In this document: positions 1-9,265 of the stretch, one piece after another
Layout: each line of letters opens with the position of its first letter
Position numbering within the stretch: the first letter of the stretch is position 1
Assembly: GCF_000473995.1 (NCBI RefSeq)
Contig: NC_022571.1
Location: forward strand, 3,751,416-3,815,415
From: Clostridium saccharobutylicum DSM 13864
Lineage (GTDB): Bacteria > Bacillota > Clostridia > Clostridiales > Clostridiaceae
Direction of reading: 5' to 3'
DNA length: 64,000 bases
The notes under the pieces: model-generated
What the model saw: only the letters and a program-made list of their open reading frames with translations
What the model was told of the DNA's origin: nothing
The model's database searches: none
Made by a program: the position numbers and the translations under genes

Positions 1-370
1 TTTTTTCTACCCATATTTAAGATTACAATTTAAATTATTAAATAATATATAATCAATAACAATCACATAATTAGTTAAATTCATATTCTGCTTGGGTAAA
101 ATTAATTTATTTGTGTATTCTTAACATTAAATTATATACGAAATTATAGCAAAATTTTCTTGTGAATAATAGCATTTTTTAAAAAAGTTATTCAAAATAT
201 TATTTTTTTCCACAAGTATAGTTATTTTTCTATTTCAATAAGACTTGATTTCAAAAGTATATCGACATTATTATACTTTATTCTCTATACCATATACGTA
301 ACCAAACATATTTCTAATTTTTATTAGTTACATTACAATTAATAATTTTAATTTGTTTATATACCAATAA

Positions 371-425
371 AATAGAAATGTATCAAATAGAAAATAACTT
401 CTATTTGATACACCTCTATTTTTTA
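371..425. terminator. Hairpin followed by a T run
   Basis: A 22-nt left arm (371-392) pairs with 399-420 with a few mismatches around a 6-nt loop, and a T run follows. This looks like a rho-independent terminator on the + strand. No gene precedes it in the window. The rest of 1-700 is AT-rich, and I see no gene in it. A weaker inverted pair, ATAACATA...TATGTTAT, sits near 542-568 beside a TATAAT-like hexamer and may belong to the promoter of the next gene. Confidence 0.6.
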
Positions 426-700
426 TTATTATACTGTTTTTTTAATATTTATCTTAAATTAATTACTCTTTTAATTATTATAAGCTATTTAAGCTTCCTA
501 AATTATTACTTATGTATCCTCATTCTTAATCAATTTTTCTTATAACATATTTTGTAAATTATGTTATAATAATTCCATCGCTAACTATAATCATGTGATT
601 AGGAGGTGAATGTATTATTAAAATATTTTTAATTTATACATGAAAAATATACTCTTCTCATTAGATTACAGAATAAATAAATTATAAAGGAGCCAAGTAA

Positions 701-1000
701 ATGTATAATAGAATTTTAAGAATAATGATAGTATTAATAACTATTTATATTTATCTTCAAATTGATGAAAATTTCAAAGTTACTTACAAAATAAATTCTA
801 AATTAAATATAACTAAGGGATGGAAATCATATTTATTATCAACAATTATATTTATATTAGGTTTTATAATAGCCCTATGGTTAACTGGATCCATGCTAAA
901 TATGTTTACTTCCATAGCAGCTTCAGTAATCTTGGGATTAAGTATATGTTTAAGCAAAAAAGTTGTTGATGATGCTCAATTAACTAATAAGCATATTTAA
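701..1000 (+). CDS. Small two-TM membrane protein, function unknown
   Basis: A 99-residue protein preceded by AAGGAGCC, a good ribosome site. It has an N-terminal hydrophobic stretch (residues 7-20), a polar segment, then two close hydrophobic stretches around 43-62 and 64-85, and a short polar C-terminus. I recognise no family. It may be a small inner-membrane protein. It lies 170 bp before an MFS exporter on the same strand, with no sign of translational coupling. Confidence 0.6.
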   Translation: MYNRILRIMIVLITIYIYLQIDENFKVTYKINSKLNITKGWKSYLLSTIIFILGFIIALWLTGSMLNMFTSIAASVILGLSICLSKKVVDDAQLTNKHI

Positions 1001-1170
1001 TATAACTATATATTTTTTATAAAAACTGCGAGTTGTTTTGAATAAAAATAGCTCGCTATAATATTCTCTGATTGAATACGCAACTTACTATTTCTTTAAA
1101 ACTTTTAGATATCTATTACATATAATCAATAAGGAGAGATAATATATTCATACAAAGGAGATCTTTTAAA

Positions 1171-2598
1171 ATGAATAAAATATGTCAAAGTAATTATAGT
1201 AAATGGATGATTTTCGCAGTTACGAGTATGGCAAACCTAGTAGCATCATTTTCTATAAACAGCTTGAATCTTGCTCTTCCAACTCTAGCAAAAGAATTTG
1301 GTGTAAATCAAAATAGTGTTAGCTGGCTGCCACTTGTATATTCACTTATACCATGCTGTACTCTACTCATTCTAGGACGTACAGCTGAACTTTATGGGTA
1401 CAAGCGGCAATTTAAGATTGGTTTTTTATTTTTTGGTGCAGTGTGTTTAGCAGCTCCTTTATTATCAGTAAACTTAGGAACATTGATTTTTTTCCGCTGT
1501 TTGCAAGGATTAGGATATAGTATTATGATTTCTATTACCCAGGCAATAGTCAGCCGTACTTTTAATTCAAATGAACGTGGTAAGGCTCTAGGCATTAATT
1601 CCATATTTATTTCCATTGGACTCGCTGCTGGCCCTACAATTGGTGGTTTTCTATTAACTCATTTTACATGGCATTCTATTTTTTATTTTAATGTTCCGTT
1701 GTGTCTTTTAGGATTTATTTCAACTTGTTTTGTTATGCCTGATGATAAAGCAGATGATTTTAAAAATAAACATATGGATTGGATTGGTGCTATACTATTC
1801 GCAATATCAGTAGGTTCTTTTTCTATAGCTATTAATTTCAGCAGTAACTGGGGATTAAAATCCTTCTACTTTATAGGATGTATGATTTTAACCATATTGG
1901 GATTATATATATTCATCAATCATGAAAAACGCATAAAAATACCACTAATGTTTTTACAATTTTTTAAAAACAAAACATTTTCTATGGCAAATGTCGTATG
2001 TATGCTTTCATATTTAGTTCAACAGCTTTTTATTTATCTCATGCCATTTTATTTAATAGACATACTCTTAATGCCATCTGATGCATCTGGACTTGTCATG
2101 CTTGCTTCTCCACTTGCAATGATGATAATGTCACCTATTGGAGGAAGCATGACTGATAAACACGGAACACGTTTACCATCATGTATTGGATTAATCTTCA
2201 TATGCATAAGCTGCCTTCTTATGAGCTCCTTAAAAGAATCTTCAAGTTACCCTATAATAATTGCTATACTTCTAGGCACGGGAATAGGAAATGGACTAAG
2301 TGTTTCTTCCATAAATACAGCAATTTTAAATTCAGTTCCAAGAAATCATGCTGGTATTGCTTCTGGTATGCTTGCAACTATGCGTAATCTTGGACAAACA
2401 TTAGGAGTTGCATTCAGCAGTGTAATTCTAACTTCACGTCAACTAGTTTATACTCAAAACACTACTTTAAATAGTAATGGTACTTATCTTCTTGCACAAA
2501 GGGATACCTATTACTTTGGAATTCTAATTTTAGTAATAGCACTCATTTTAGTATTTATGCTTCCTCATTCTGAAAAAAATAGTGCTATCTCAAAATAA
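1171..2598 (+). CDS. DHA2-type MFS multidrug exporter, 14 TM
   Basis: A 475-residue polytopic membrane protein. The N-terminal motif A variant (LGRTAELYGYKRQF) and the motif C region GLAAGPTIGG mark it as a drug:H+ antiporter, and the length and number of hydrophobic segments fit the 14-TM EmrB/QacA class. It would export hydrophobic drugs or toxic metabolites using proton motive force; the substrate cannot be read from sequence. AAAGGAG lies before the start. No regulator gene is adjacent. A family 1 hairpin element begins 58 bp after its stop. Confidence 0.88.
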   Translation: MNKICQSNYSKWMIFAVTSMANLVASFSINSLNLALPTLAKEFGVNQNSVSWLPLVYSLIPCCTLLILGRTAELYGYKRQFKIGFLFFGAVCLAAPLLSVNLGTLIFFRCLQGLGYSIMISITQAIVSRTFNSNERGKALGINSIFISIGLAAGPTIGGFLLTHFTWHSIFYFNVPLCLLGFISTCFVMPDDKADDFKNKHMDWIGAILFAISVGSFSIAINFSSNWGLKSFYFIGCMILTILGLYIFINHEKRIKIPLMFLQFFKNKTFSMANVVCMLSYLVQQLFIYLMPFYLIDILLMPSDASGLVMLASPLAMMIMSPIGGSMTDKHGTRLPSCIGLIFICISCLLMSSLKESSSYPIIIAILLGTGIGNGLSVSSINTAILNSVPRNHAGIASGMLATMRNLGQTLGVAFSSVILTSRQLVYTQNTTLNSNGTYLLAQRDTYYFGILILVIALILVFMLPHSEKNSAISK

Positions 2599-2655
2599 AT
2601 TTTGGATACAATATATATAAGAAACTTTGAATTTAGACTTATGTTATAATCAACC

Positions 2656-2846
2656 GAAAGAAAGGGTACTATTTTACTCGGTTGCTAGATAATTTAGCTG
2701 TGGATTTCTAACATCAAAAGTTGCCCCTATTTAAGCATGCTCCTCAAGCAAGTTGAGGACAAGCTTAAATAGAACAACTTCTGATGAAGAAATACCTACA
2801 GCTAAATTATCAACGCAACACTCCGTAAAATAGTACCCTTTCTTTC
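2656..2846 (+). repeat. Family 1 hairpin element, copy P1
   Basis: An interrupted palindrome of 191 nt. The outer arms 2656-2677 and 2825-2846 are perfect 22-nt complements. Inside come CGGTTGC/GCAACAC, TAATTTAGCTGT/ACAGCTAAATTA, GGATTTC and CATCAAAAGTTG with their partners, and an apical segment starting GCATGCTCC and ending GGACAAGC. It is nearly identical to the copy at 5392-5580. It starts 58 bp after the MFS stop and runs in the gene's direction. No long T run follows, so it is not a standard terminator. Confidence 0.9.
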
Positions 2847-3019
2847 TGGAATAGAATATATTTTATGCAACAAATTATGTAAGAAATAACTACTTAACAT
2901 ATTGATTTATAACGATTTGTCACCTGTAAAACTTTGTTTAATCACACCGTTCTATATACATAAAAGTAAGTCATTGCCTATCATAATATACATTTCAATT
3001 ATAAAATATAAAGTTGCTA

Positions 3020-3958
3020 TTAAAATAATGCACATAAAATTGGTATGGTAATAATAGAAAACATAGTTGAAATAAATATAACCCTTGAGCCGAAGGCAGC
3101 ATCGCAACCGTATTTATCAGCAAGTATTGCCGTTGTTGTTCCTGCTGGCATTCCAGTTAACAAGACAGATACCCCTATTATAAGAGAATCTATTTTCAAT
3201 AACTTTAATAAAACAAAAACAAGTAAAGGAAACGCTAACAAGCGAATAAAAGTAAAATATAATATAGCTTTATCAAAAAGCTGGCTCACTTTGCACTCTG
3301 ACAATATGCATCCTATCACTATCATAGATACTGGAATTGTACACTGACTCATAAAAACAATACTTCTATCTATACAATTAGGAAGCTGTATATTAAAAGC
3401 CATAATTAAAAGTCCTATGAATACAGCAACAATACACGGATGTATAATTAAGCTTTTTATTGTTTCCTTTGTAAAAGCATGCTGCTTCTTACCATTTTCA
3501 TCCACTTTGCCAGCAAATTCACTTAACCCAGAAGTCCACATAGTAATTCTAATTGGTATCTGAGCGATAGACGCATAAAGAACACCAATTGAATCGTAGA
3601 TGTTATTAATAACTGGTAAACCAATAAAACTAGAATTTGAGCATATAAGTCCATATTTCATTACAGGTTTCATTTCGTCTGAAAAACGTGCAAATAAAAG
3701 TTTTCCTAAAAATATAGAAGCAACTTGAATAACAACAGAAATTAAAAATGCTGAAAGAGAATTACTAATTAAATCTGTTGTTATTTCTCCTTTGAATGAT
3801 TCAATAATATTACATGGTAGTATGAAATAAATTAATAAATTAGATAAGCTTTTTTGTGATTCACCATTAACAATTTTACACTTCTTTGCAATTATACCTA
3901 TCATAATCAGAATGAACATCGCAAATTGTAAGTTTAGCATCTGTAAAAATAAATTCAT
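3020..3958 (-). CDS. AEC family transporter (auxin efflux carrier / malonate-type permease)
   Basis: A 312-residue membrane protein with about ten hydrophobic segments in two five-TM halves, typical of the AEC family (PF03547). The conserved N-terminal pattern (IGIIAKKCKIV...LSNLLIYFILPCNI) and the C-terminal GMPAGTTTAILADKYG stretch support the call. Family members carry organic acids or related metabolites. GGAG precedes the start. Directly upstream on the same strand is the 3' end of a broken 2-hydroxyacid dehydrogenase, suggesting the two once formed an operon for a hydroxy acid. Confidence 0.85.
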   Translation of the reverse strand: MNLFLQMLNLQFAMFILIMIGIIAKKCKIVNGESQKSLSNLLIYFILPCNIIESFKGEITTDLISNSLSAFLISVVIQVASIFLGKLLFARFSDEMKPVMKYGLICSNSSFIGLPVINNIYDSIGVLYASIAQIPIRITMWTSGLSEFAGKVDENGKKQHAFTKETIKSLIIHPCIVAVFIGLLIMAFNIQLPNCIDRSIVFMSQCTIPVSMIVIGCILSECKVSQLFDKAILYFTFIRLLAFPLLVFVLLKLLKIDSLIIGVSVLLTGMPAGTTTAILADKYGCDAAFGSRVIFISTMFSIITIPILCALF

Positions 3959-3975
3959 ATTAAAACTCCTTACAA

Positions 3976-4200
3976 TTATTTTATTTTGTCTATTACAGCA
4001 AAAAGATTATCAACTGCAGCGTTTCCAACTCGTTTCAAACATTCTTTTGTATTACCACCTATATGTGTAGCAATGAAGTTTTCAAGTAATACAAATTAGT
4101 TATCTCTTTTGATCGTTTAGATACAAGCACATTACTAGCTGCGTCCTTAATTTTACCATTAATCAAAGAGTCCTACAAAGCAACATTTATCGATAAATCC
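3976..4200 (-). pseudogene. Remnant of D-isomer-specific 2-hydroxyacid dehydrogenase (C-terminus)
   Basis: Reading the minus strand, the last 35 codons before the TAA at 3976 give NFIATHIGGNTKECLKRVGN followed by AAVDNLFAVIDKIK, the C-terminal signature of NAD-dependent 2-hydroxyacid dehydrogenases. In a shifted frame upstream I read SLINGKIKDAASNVLVSKRS, also typical of the family, so there is at least one frameshift plus stops. The rest of the gene is missing. The fragment ends 18 bp before the AEC start and carries that gene's ribosome site. 4200-4351 shows nothing further. Confidence 0.72.
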
Positions 4201-4351
4201 TCTTCTTACTATATTTACTAAACATTAAACATGAATTTACTTAAACATTTTAAGTTTATGACATTGTATTTATTGGTTAATTAAGTGTAAAACTTTATTT
4301 TATTACATATAGTCCAAAATTTATCAGCAAAATTTTTTGCATAATTAATCA

Positions 4352-4945
4352 CTACAATTTTCTTAAAATTTCTTTAATATATCTTTCTCCATCTTTAACA
4401 ATATCAAATTCTGAATTTGAAAAACACCAAGAAGCCATAAATCCCCTTACAAAGCTTTCTAGATATAAAAATATTTCTTCACTTGTTTGGTTTGTATCAA
4501 AAACTTTTTGATCAATTCCTTCTGAAATCAAATCTTTTAATTCTTTTGTGAAATCTCGTTTTTCAAAATGTTTAGTCTCTTTTGATATACATTCAGTTAA
4601 ATTAGTTATATAAGCACGACATGTCATTTCAAATCCAACATAATTGGTAAACTCAAATTCTGATATAAGAAACTTTTCGATTTTATCTTTTATGCTCATA
4701 TCATTGTCTTCTGAAATTAATCTTTTATAATTTTTCAAAACAAATTCACTCATATCTGAATAGTAGCTTTCTTTTATAATATCTTCTTTAGATTTATAAT
4801 GAACATAAAAAGTACCCTTTGCAACTCCTGCTTTTTCACATATTTCGCTTATTGTAACATTGTCATATCCCTTTGTTCTTATTAATTCAATAGCAGTCTC
4901 AAAAACTTTATTTTTAGTCAAAATAGCTCTTTCTTTTCTTAACAT
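4352..4945 (-). CDS. TetR/AcrR family transcriptional regulator
   Basis: A 197-residue protein with an N-terminal helix-turn-helix (residues about 10-57: ...GYDNVTISEICEKAGVAKGT FYVHYKSKEDI...) of the TetR class and a helical ligand-binding C-terminal domain that I cannot assign to a ligand. It is transcribed away from a YciI-like gene, and the shared 104-bp gap holds a paired operator-like sequence, so it probably represses itself and that gene. GGAAGGAAT precedes the start. Confidence 0.88.
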   Translation of the reverse strand: MLRKERAILTKNKVFETAIELIRTKGYDNVTISEICEKAGVAKGTFYVHYKSKEDIIKESYYSDMSEFVLKNYKRLISEDNDMSIKDKIEKFLISEFEFTNYVGFEMTCRAYITNLTECISKETKHFEKRDFTKELKDLISEGIDQKVFDTNQTSEEIFLYLESFVRGFMASWCFSNSEFDIVKDGERYIKEILRKL

Positions 4946-4990
4946 ATTTATTCCTTCCTTGATTATCTTATATTATTAATATATAATAAT

Positions 4991-5013
4991 GACCATAGTC
5001 ACCGACCACAGTC
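4991..5013. promoter_or_regulatory. Probable TetR operator between divergent genes
   Basis: Two near-identical 10-mers, GACCATAGTC and GACCACAGTC, lie 3 bp apart within a larger dyad bounded by ATAATGAC and GTCATTAT. Each 10-mer is itself a GAC...GTC dyad. This layout is usual for TetR-family binding sites, and the site sits between the TetR gene and the YciI-like gene. Binding is inferred. Confidence 0.6.
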
Positions 5014-5049
5014 ATTATTATAATATTATATTTAAAGGAGAGATGCAAC

Positions 5050-5334
5050 ATGTTTATATTAAATCTTACATATATCAAACCTATTATCGAAGTAGAAAAA
5101 TATTTAGATACTCATATAAGCTTCTTAGAAAAATACTATAAAGAAGAAAAATTTATTTGTTCAGGAAGAAAAAATCCACGTACAGGAGGAATCATCCTTT
5201 GTAACGCCCAAAATATTGATGAAGTTAATACTATAATAAAGGAAGATCCTTTTTACAAAGAAAAAGTTGCTACTTATGAAATTACAGAATTTATACCTAC
5301 AAAATATGATGATAACTTTAAATCTTTTTGTTAA
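5050..5334 (+). CDS. YciI-like protein
   Basis: A 94-residue YciI/dimeric alpha-beta barrel protein (PF03795): an N-terminal beta strand (FILNLTYIKP), a central H...FLEKYYKEEKF segment and SGRKNPRTGGIILCNA, followed by the late strand EITEFIPTKY. Such proteins are small cytosolic enzymes or dehalogenase-like domains of mostly unknown substrate. AAAGGAGAG gives the start. It is divergent from a TetR gene and probably under its control. Confidence 0.82.
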   Translation: MFILNLTYIKPIIEVEKYLDTHISFLEKYYKEEKFICSGRKNPRTGGIILCNAQNIDEVNTIIKEDPFYKEKVATYEITEFIPTKYDDNFKSFC

Positions 5335-5391
5335 ATATCATGTATAAATAGATATCTAAACTATAAATAATACTTATTATATAACGCAGCA

Positions 5392-5580
5392 AAAGAAAGG
5401 GTACTATTTTACTCGGTTGCTAGATAATTTAGCTGTGGATTTCTAACATCAAAAGTTGCCCCTATTTCAGCATGCTCCTCAAACAAGTTGAGGACAAGCT
5501 GAAATAGAACAACTTCTGATGAAGAAATACCTACAGCTAAATTATAAACGCAACACTCATTAAAATAGTACCCTTTCTTT
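5392..5580 (+). repeat. Family 1 hairpin element, copy P2
   Basis: Near-twin of P1 (2656-2846). Outer arms 5392-5411 and 5561-5580 are perfect 20-nt complements; inside are the same CGGTTGC, GGATTTCTAACATC and GCATGCTCC...GGACAAGC motifs. As with P1, it begins 58 bp after the stop of the upstream gene and points the same way. Just upstream, TAGATATCTAAAC near 5349 resembles the element-end motif of other copies. Confidence 0.9.
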
Positions 5581-5635
5581 CTGGAATAGAATATATTTCA
5601 AAGTTTAAATCTAATTCTTAGTTTGTTTAATCACA

Positions 5636-5760
5636 TCTTTCTATAGATATTCAATTTAAGAACTCAACTTACTTTTGGTTAATATCTCAACTAGAAATCA
5701 TATTCTATTTGTGAAATTATAACCTCATGTGATTTAATCCAATGTTGAACATATTAATAC
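5636..5760. repeat. Family 1 relic
   Basis: The stretch beginning TATAGATATTCAATTTAAG and continuing to AACTAGAAATCATATTCTATTTGTG closely follows the left end of the copy at 63035-63110 (TATAGATATCCAATTTAAG ... CTAGAAATTGCATACATTTTTGTG). The matching right half is missing, so this appears to be a decayed half-element. The rest of 5761-5940 holds nothing I can name. Confidence 0.55.
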
Positions 5761-5948
5761 AATCTCATACATGTCATTCCGACATAAAATTAAAGGACTT
5801 TAGATTTAGCGAATCGATTTATATATAGTTATGCTAAATATTTGAATATTTGTGGTTATGTAGTATATAATTAAACAAATAGCCAATAGTAAATCATTAT
5901 GATAATATAAATAGTAATTTATACTATACAAGATAGGAGGTTAAATTA

Positions 5949-6128
5949 ATGGATGAAAAAAATAATGATGTTCAATATAAAGTTTTCTATATGCTAATAG
6001 GAATGTCGTCAGGAATGATTTTAGGAAAAATACTTGGAAATTTAAATATTGGTATGAGCTTAGGTATGTTAGTAGGAACAATGATTGATTCGTTAATATA
6101 TTCTACTAAAAAGAAACAAAAGAAGTAA
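5949..6128 (+). CDS. 59-residue glycine-zipper-like membrane peptide
   Basis: Small ORF with a strong ribosome site (TAGGAGG, 8 bp before ATG). The product starts MDEKNNDVQYKVFYMLIGMS and continues with a Gly/Met-rich hydrophobic stretch (GMILGKILGNLNIGMSLGML) and ends in a lysine-rich tail (KKKQKK). The GxxxG-like spacing suggests a membrane-inserted helical hairpin, as in glycine-zipper proteins. Function unknown. It stands alone and is followed by a weak hairpin. Confidence 0.72.
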   Translation: MDEKNNDVQYKVFYMLIGMSSGMILGKILGNLNIGMSLGMLVGTMIDSLIYSTKKKQKK

Positions 6129-6154
6129 TTAGCAATATTCTTAAATCATGAATT

Positions 6155-6182
6155 AATAGAACTCCTTTTTAAGAGTTCTATT
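6155..6182 (+). terminator. Weak hairpin after the glycine-zipper gene
   Basis: AATAGAACTC and GAGTTCTATT are perfect 10-nt complements around an 8-nt loop, 27 bp after the stop codon. The following sequence is AT-rich but has no clean T run. Confidence 0.5.
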
Positions 6183-6231
6183 ATTATATGCTATATTATC
6201 AACACTGTTCAGTGTGACAGGATAAAGTGGA

Positions 6232-6315
6232 TAACTAAAAAGGAAACTCGATTCACATTCGTTCGCTGAATAAGTGATTCACTCCAAATCTACAGATTTG
6301 GATTCACTACTTAAG
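6232..6315. repeat. Module shared with two family 2 elements
   Basis: The stretch with CTCGATTCACATTCGTTCGC, GATTCACTCCAAATCTACAG and ATTTGGATTCACTACTTAA is a variant of sequence found inside the elements at 21691-21916 and 59299-59585 (CTCGACTCGCATACGCTCAC, GAGTCACACCAAATCATAG, ATTTGGGTTCTCTGCTCA). Here no GGCACA ends flank it, so it is a relic or an independently moving module. Confidence 0.55.
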
Positions 6316-6416
6316 AAGCCTTACCAACTCATTTTTAAAGGCTTACTACACAAAAATATTTCTCATTTCTAGTGTAGATATTAACCATAAAATTCAAAAA
6401 ATGCATTCTATACTAG

Positions 6417-6661
6417 AAAGTAAGGGGATTACTTTACTTAGTGTTGCGTTAATAATTTGACTGTAAGCTGTAGGTATTTCTTCAGCAAAAGTTGTTCTAT
6501 TCTTGCTTGTCACAAAAGTGAGAATAGAAATTTTACATTTCGTTCTTCGAACTTTCTCAGTGAGCGCTTGCCTTGGGAACATGCGAGAATGGAACAACTT
6601 CTACTGTTAGAAATCCACAACTAAATTATCCAGCAACCGATTAAAATAATCATCTTACTTT
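6417..6661 (-). repeat. Family 1 hairpin element, copy P3
   Basis: In minus-strand orientation it carries the family order: AAAAGTAAG tag, ATCGGTTGCTGGATAATTTA, GGATTTCTAACAG, an apical segment from CGCATGTTCC to GACAAGC, then GCTGAAGAAATACC, AACGCAACACTAAG and the complementary tag. The apical loop is enlarged by about 60 nt that include its own hairpin (CACTTTTGTG, TTCGAAGAACG). On the + side it is followed, at about 6665-6750, by a leftover end of another copy (CCTGTGGAATAAAAATGTATG), suggesting nesting. Confidence 0.85.
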
Positions 6662-6765
6662 TGGTAACTTATAGCATAAATCCTGTGGAATAAAAATGTA
6701 TGGAATTTCGGGTAGCTATTACATAGATTTAAGAATTAAACTTATGCTTTGAATATATATCCAAA

Positions 6766-6959
6766 AATAGAAATGGAGGTCATGTATTTGTGTAGTGTTA
6801 CGTTAAAAATTTTGATAGCTATGCTTCTTAGATTGTAAGTTGTTCCACATGTGCTTGTTCACAACATGTTTGTGAAGCAAGCATTGTGGGTACAACTTGC
6901 AGTCTTAGAAGCATCTATCAAAATTTTCAGTAACTGAAACAAATGCATGAACTCTATTT
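6766..6959 (-). repeat. Family 1 hairpin element, copy P4
   Basis: Outer arms pair AAATAG...CATGTATTTGTG with CAAATGCATGAACTCTATTT. Inner arms AAAATTTTGATAG/CTATCAAAATTTT and ATGCTTCTTAGA/TCTTAGAAGCAT are long and matched, and TGTTAC/GTAAC replaces the GTTGC/GCAAC of other copies. On the minus strand it starts 41 bp after the chemoreceptor stop, in the same orientation. The outer end GATTTGGATATCTATA (6980-6995) is the family end motif and nearly touches the chemoreceptor stop. Confidence 0.88.
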
Positions 6960-6999
6960 CAGTTAGTTATTACATAAATCTAAGTCTTGATTTGGATAT

Positions 7000-8712
7000 C
7001 TATATTTTAAATTTTCTCACCATTTCGTTAAGTTTTTGAGACAGTTCTGATTGATTATGTGCTGATTGTGCAATATTATTAACCGATTCTGTTATTTTGT
7101 TGATATTATTGAATACTTCTTCAGAACTAGCACCTGATTCTTCTGCTGTTGCAGAAACATTTTGCATTGCTTTATTTATCTGCTCTATTACTTCATTAAC
7201 TTGGCTTGCTGAATCTGCAAATTCTCTGGTTATCTCATTAACAAAATCAGCATCTTTTTCATATTGAATTCCTGTATTCATAAGAAATTCATAATTTGGT
7301 GTTACTTTTTCAGCTATAAATTCTAGTACCTCTTCACCACTTTGTGCCAAATTTTCAAATGCAGCTTCTACTTGCTTTACCATCTTATGTATGTTTGAAA
7401 CTGCCTGTTCTGCTTGTTCTGCAAGCATCCTTACTTCCTCTGCAACTACAGCAAATCCTTTGCCTTGTTCACCAGCTCTTGCTGCTTCTATAGCTGCATT
7501 TAGTGCAAGCAGATTAGTTTGTGATGCTATATCACTTATTGCATCAGCCATTAACTTAACTTCTTGTACAACTTTTCCATCTTCAATAGCCTTTTCAATA
7601 TTAATTCTCTTTTCTTCACGAATTATTTCTGACTGCTTCATGTTTTCTATAGCCTTTGTCTTTATTTCAAGAGAACGTTTCTTTATTTCATTTACTGAAT
7701 CAGCAGCACCACTTGCTCTGTTCGCAAGTTCATTTGTACTCGCTCCAATTTCTTGAGATGATGCACTTACTTCTTCTGTAATAGCGCTTAAATCTTGAGC
7801 ACCTTTTGATATTTGTTCAACTGCTTCGTCTGTTTCTTCCATCTTTGATGAAACTTCTTGTATAGTAGCAGATAATTCCTGCCCTGATGAACTTATATGA
7901 TTAGCTCCATCTACTATTTGTTCTATTAACTCTCTTACTTCTGTATTTGCATTATTTAATGCTTTCGCAATATCGCCTATTTCATCTTTTGTATCTATGT
8001 CTATTGATTGAGTTAAATCACCATTTTCTAAATTTCTAGCAAAAATAGCAACTTTTTCGAAATTTTTAGAAATTGCCTTAGCTATAATAAGCCCAAATGA
8101 AATTGCTGTAATGAATCCTAAAACACTTATAGCATTACCTATAGATTTAAATTTTTTGAACACAGCATTATTAGAATCATTTCTTTGTGCAGCTTCATTA
8201 TCAATAATTTCAATTAATTTATCAAGATTATCTGTTAGTTTCTCTCTAATGATTGTACCTTCCTTACTAACATTCATCGCATCATCATATTTTCCATCAG
8301 CTACTAAGTCCATTACTTTATCAGATGAATTTCTATAATCAGCTAATTCACTTTTAAGTGATTCGTATATGTTCTTTTCATCGTCAGTTAAATTAGTTTG
8401 TTCATAATTCTTTAACAATTCATTATTTTGTTTTCTCAAATCATTTATTTTTGTTCTTGTTTCATTAACTTGACTTGAATCCCTGCTATTAACAAGATTA
8501 AGTATTTGCAAACGTGATTGCAATGAATTTTCATTATATGTTTGCAAACTTCTTAATGCTTGTAAATCTTCTGAATATAAAGCATTAGAATTAGAATTTA
8601 TCTTATCCATACCATAAGTTAGCACTACACCTACCACTATTATAAATAAGGATACAATAAAAAAGCTGAGTCCCAATTTTAATTTCAATTTTAAATTACT
8701 GAACCATTTCAT
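7000..8712 (-). CDS. Methyl-accepting chemotaxis protein
   Basis: A 570-residue receptor. TM1 lies at about residues 11-33, followed by a periplasm-facing helical domain of the four-helix-bundle type (about 34-185), TM2 at about 190-212, a HAMP domain (about 213-265, with [20 protein letters not shown]) and a long signalling domain. The hairpin tip contains [13 protein letters not shown] and [10 protein letters not shown], which contact CheA/CheW. It should sense a ligand outside the membrane and signal to the chemotaxis kinase. The ligand is unknown. No che genes are nearby. GGGGGAAA precedes the start. Confidence 0.93.
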   Translation of the reverse strand: MKWFSNLKLKLKLGLSFFIVSLFIIVVGVVLTYGMDKINSNSNALYSEDLQALRSLQTYNENSLQSRLQILNLVNSRDSSQVNETRTKINDLRKQNNELLKNYEQTNLTDDEKNIYESLKSELADYRNSSDKVMDLVADGKYDDAMNVSKEGTIIREKLTDNLDKLIEIIDNEAAQRNDSNNAVFKKFKSIGNAISVLGFITAISFGLIIAKAISKNFEKVAIFARNLENGDLTQSIDIDTKDEIGDIAKALNNANTEVRELIEQIVDGANHISSSGQELSATIQEVSSKMEETDEAVEQISKGAQDLSAITEEVSASSQEIGASTNELANRASGAADSVNEIKKRSLEIKTKAIENMKQSEIIREEKRINIEKAIEDGKVVQEVKLMADAISDIASQTNLLALNAAIEAARAGEQGKGFAVVAEEVRMLAEQAEQAVSNIHKMVKQVEAAFENLAQSGEEVLEFIAEKVTPNYEFLMNTGIQYEKDADFVNEITREFADSASQVNEVIEQINKAMQNVSATAEESGASSEEVFNNINKITESVNNIAQSAHNQSELSQKLNEMVRKFKI

Positions 8713-9082
8713 ATTTTTCCCCCTAGAATTTTCAAAAATATTGTATTTTACATTTTAAAATTATTTTTCAGAAAAGGTATACACTTCCTTTATCTGATTA
8801 TTATTATAACATATTTTTTATAAATTCGACATATTTCTCAGCTTAAAATTGTTTTTTTAACAATTGCTTAATTATATTTTAAAATTCTATTTATATATTG
8901 TAATACTAAAAGATTTCATAAATTTAATAATAAAAGGTAATTATAGTGATTTGCAATAAGAATAGAACTTATGTGAATCCCAGCCGAAATTAAAAATCTT
9001 ATGTCATAATTCTGACACAAGAAAATACTATAATAAATTTAAACATTTAAGAAAAGTTTTTTATAAAATATTTCCCCTTAAC

Positions 9083-9140
9083 AATAAAATAAAGATCAAC
9101 ATGTATTCGAATCCTATTACATGTTGATCTTTATTTTATT
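9083..9140. terminator. Perfect bidirectional hairpin
   Basis: The arms 9083-9105 and 9118-9140 are perfect 23-nt complements around a 12-nt loop, with A/T runs on both sides. It lies 126 bp beyond the 3' end of the TetR gene at 9266-9829 and upstream of the chemoreceptor promoter region, so it fits termination of the TetR transcript. The remainder of 8713-9265 shows no gene. Confidence 0.75.
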
Positions 9141-9265
9141 TAAATTTATGTGTAACTTAATTACATATACTTATCCAGCCCGGAATGAGCAAAATCCGGT
9201 ACTAATGAAATTTATATTTTGAATGATATCATATTCTACAATTGTTTATGTATATAAAATACTAT

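Noticed and set aside
2656..2846. Family 1 hairpins as ordinary rho-independent terminators
   Set aside because: They are about 190 nt with internal conserved motifs and no following T run, unlike the real terminators at 9083, 60963 and 50236.
3045..3347. 100-residue + strand ORF inside the AEC gene
   Set aside because: It is an antisense shadow of a gene with clear family motifs; it has no ribosome site.
5392..5580. CRISPR array
   Set aside because: The repeats are single palindromes spread over tens of kilobases, without regular spacers and without cas genes.
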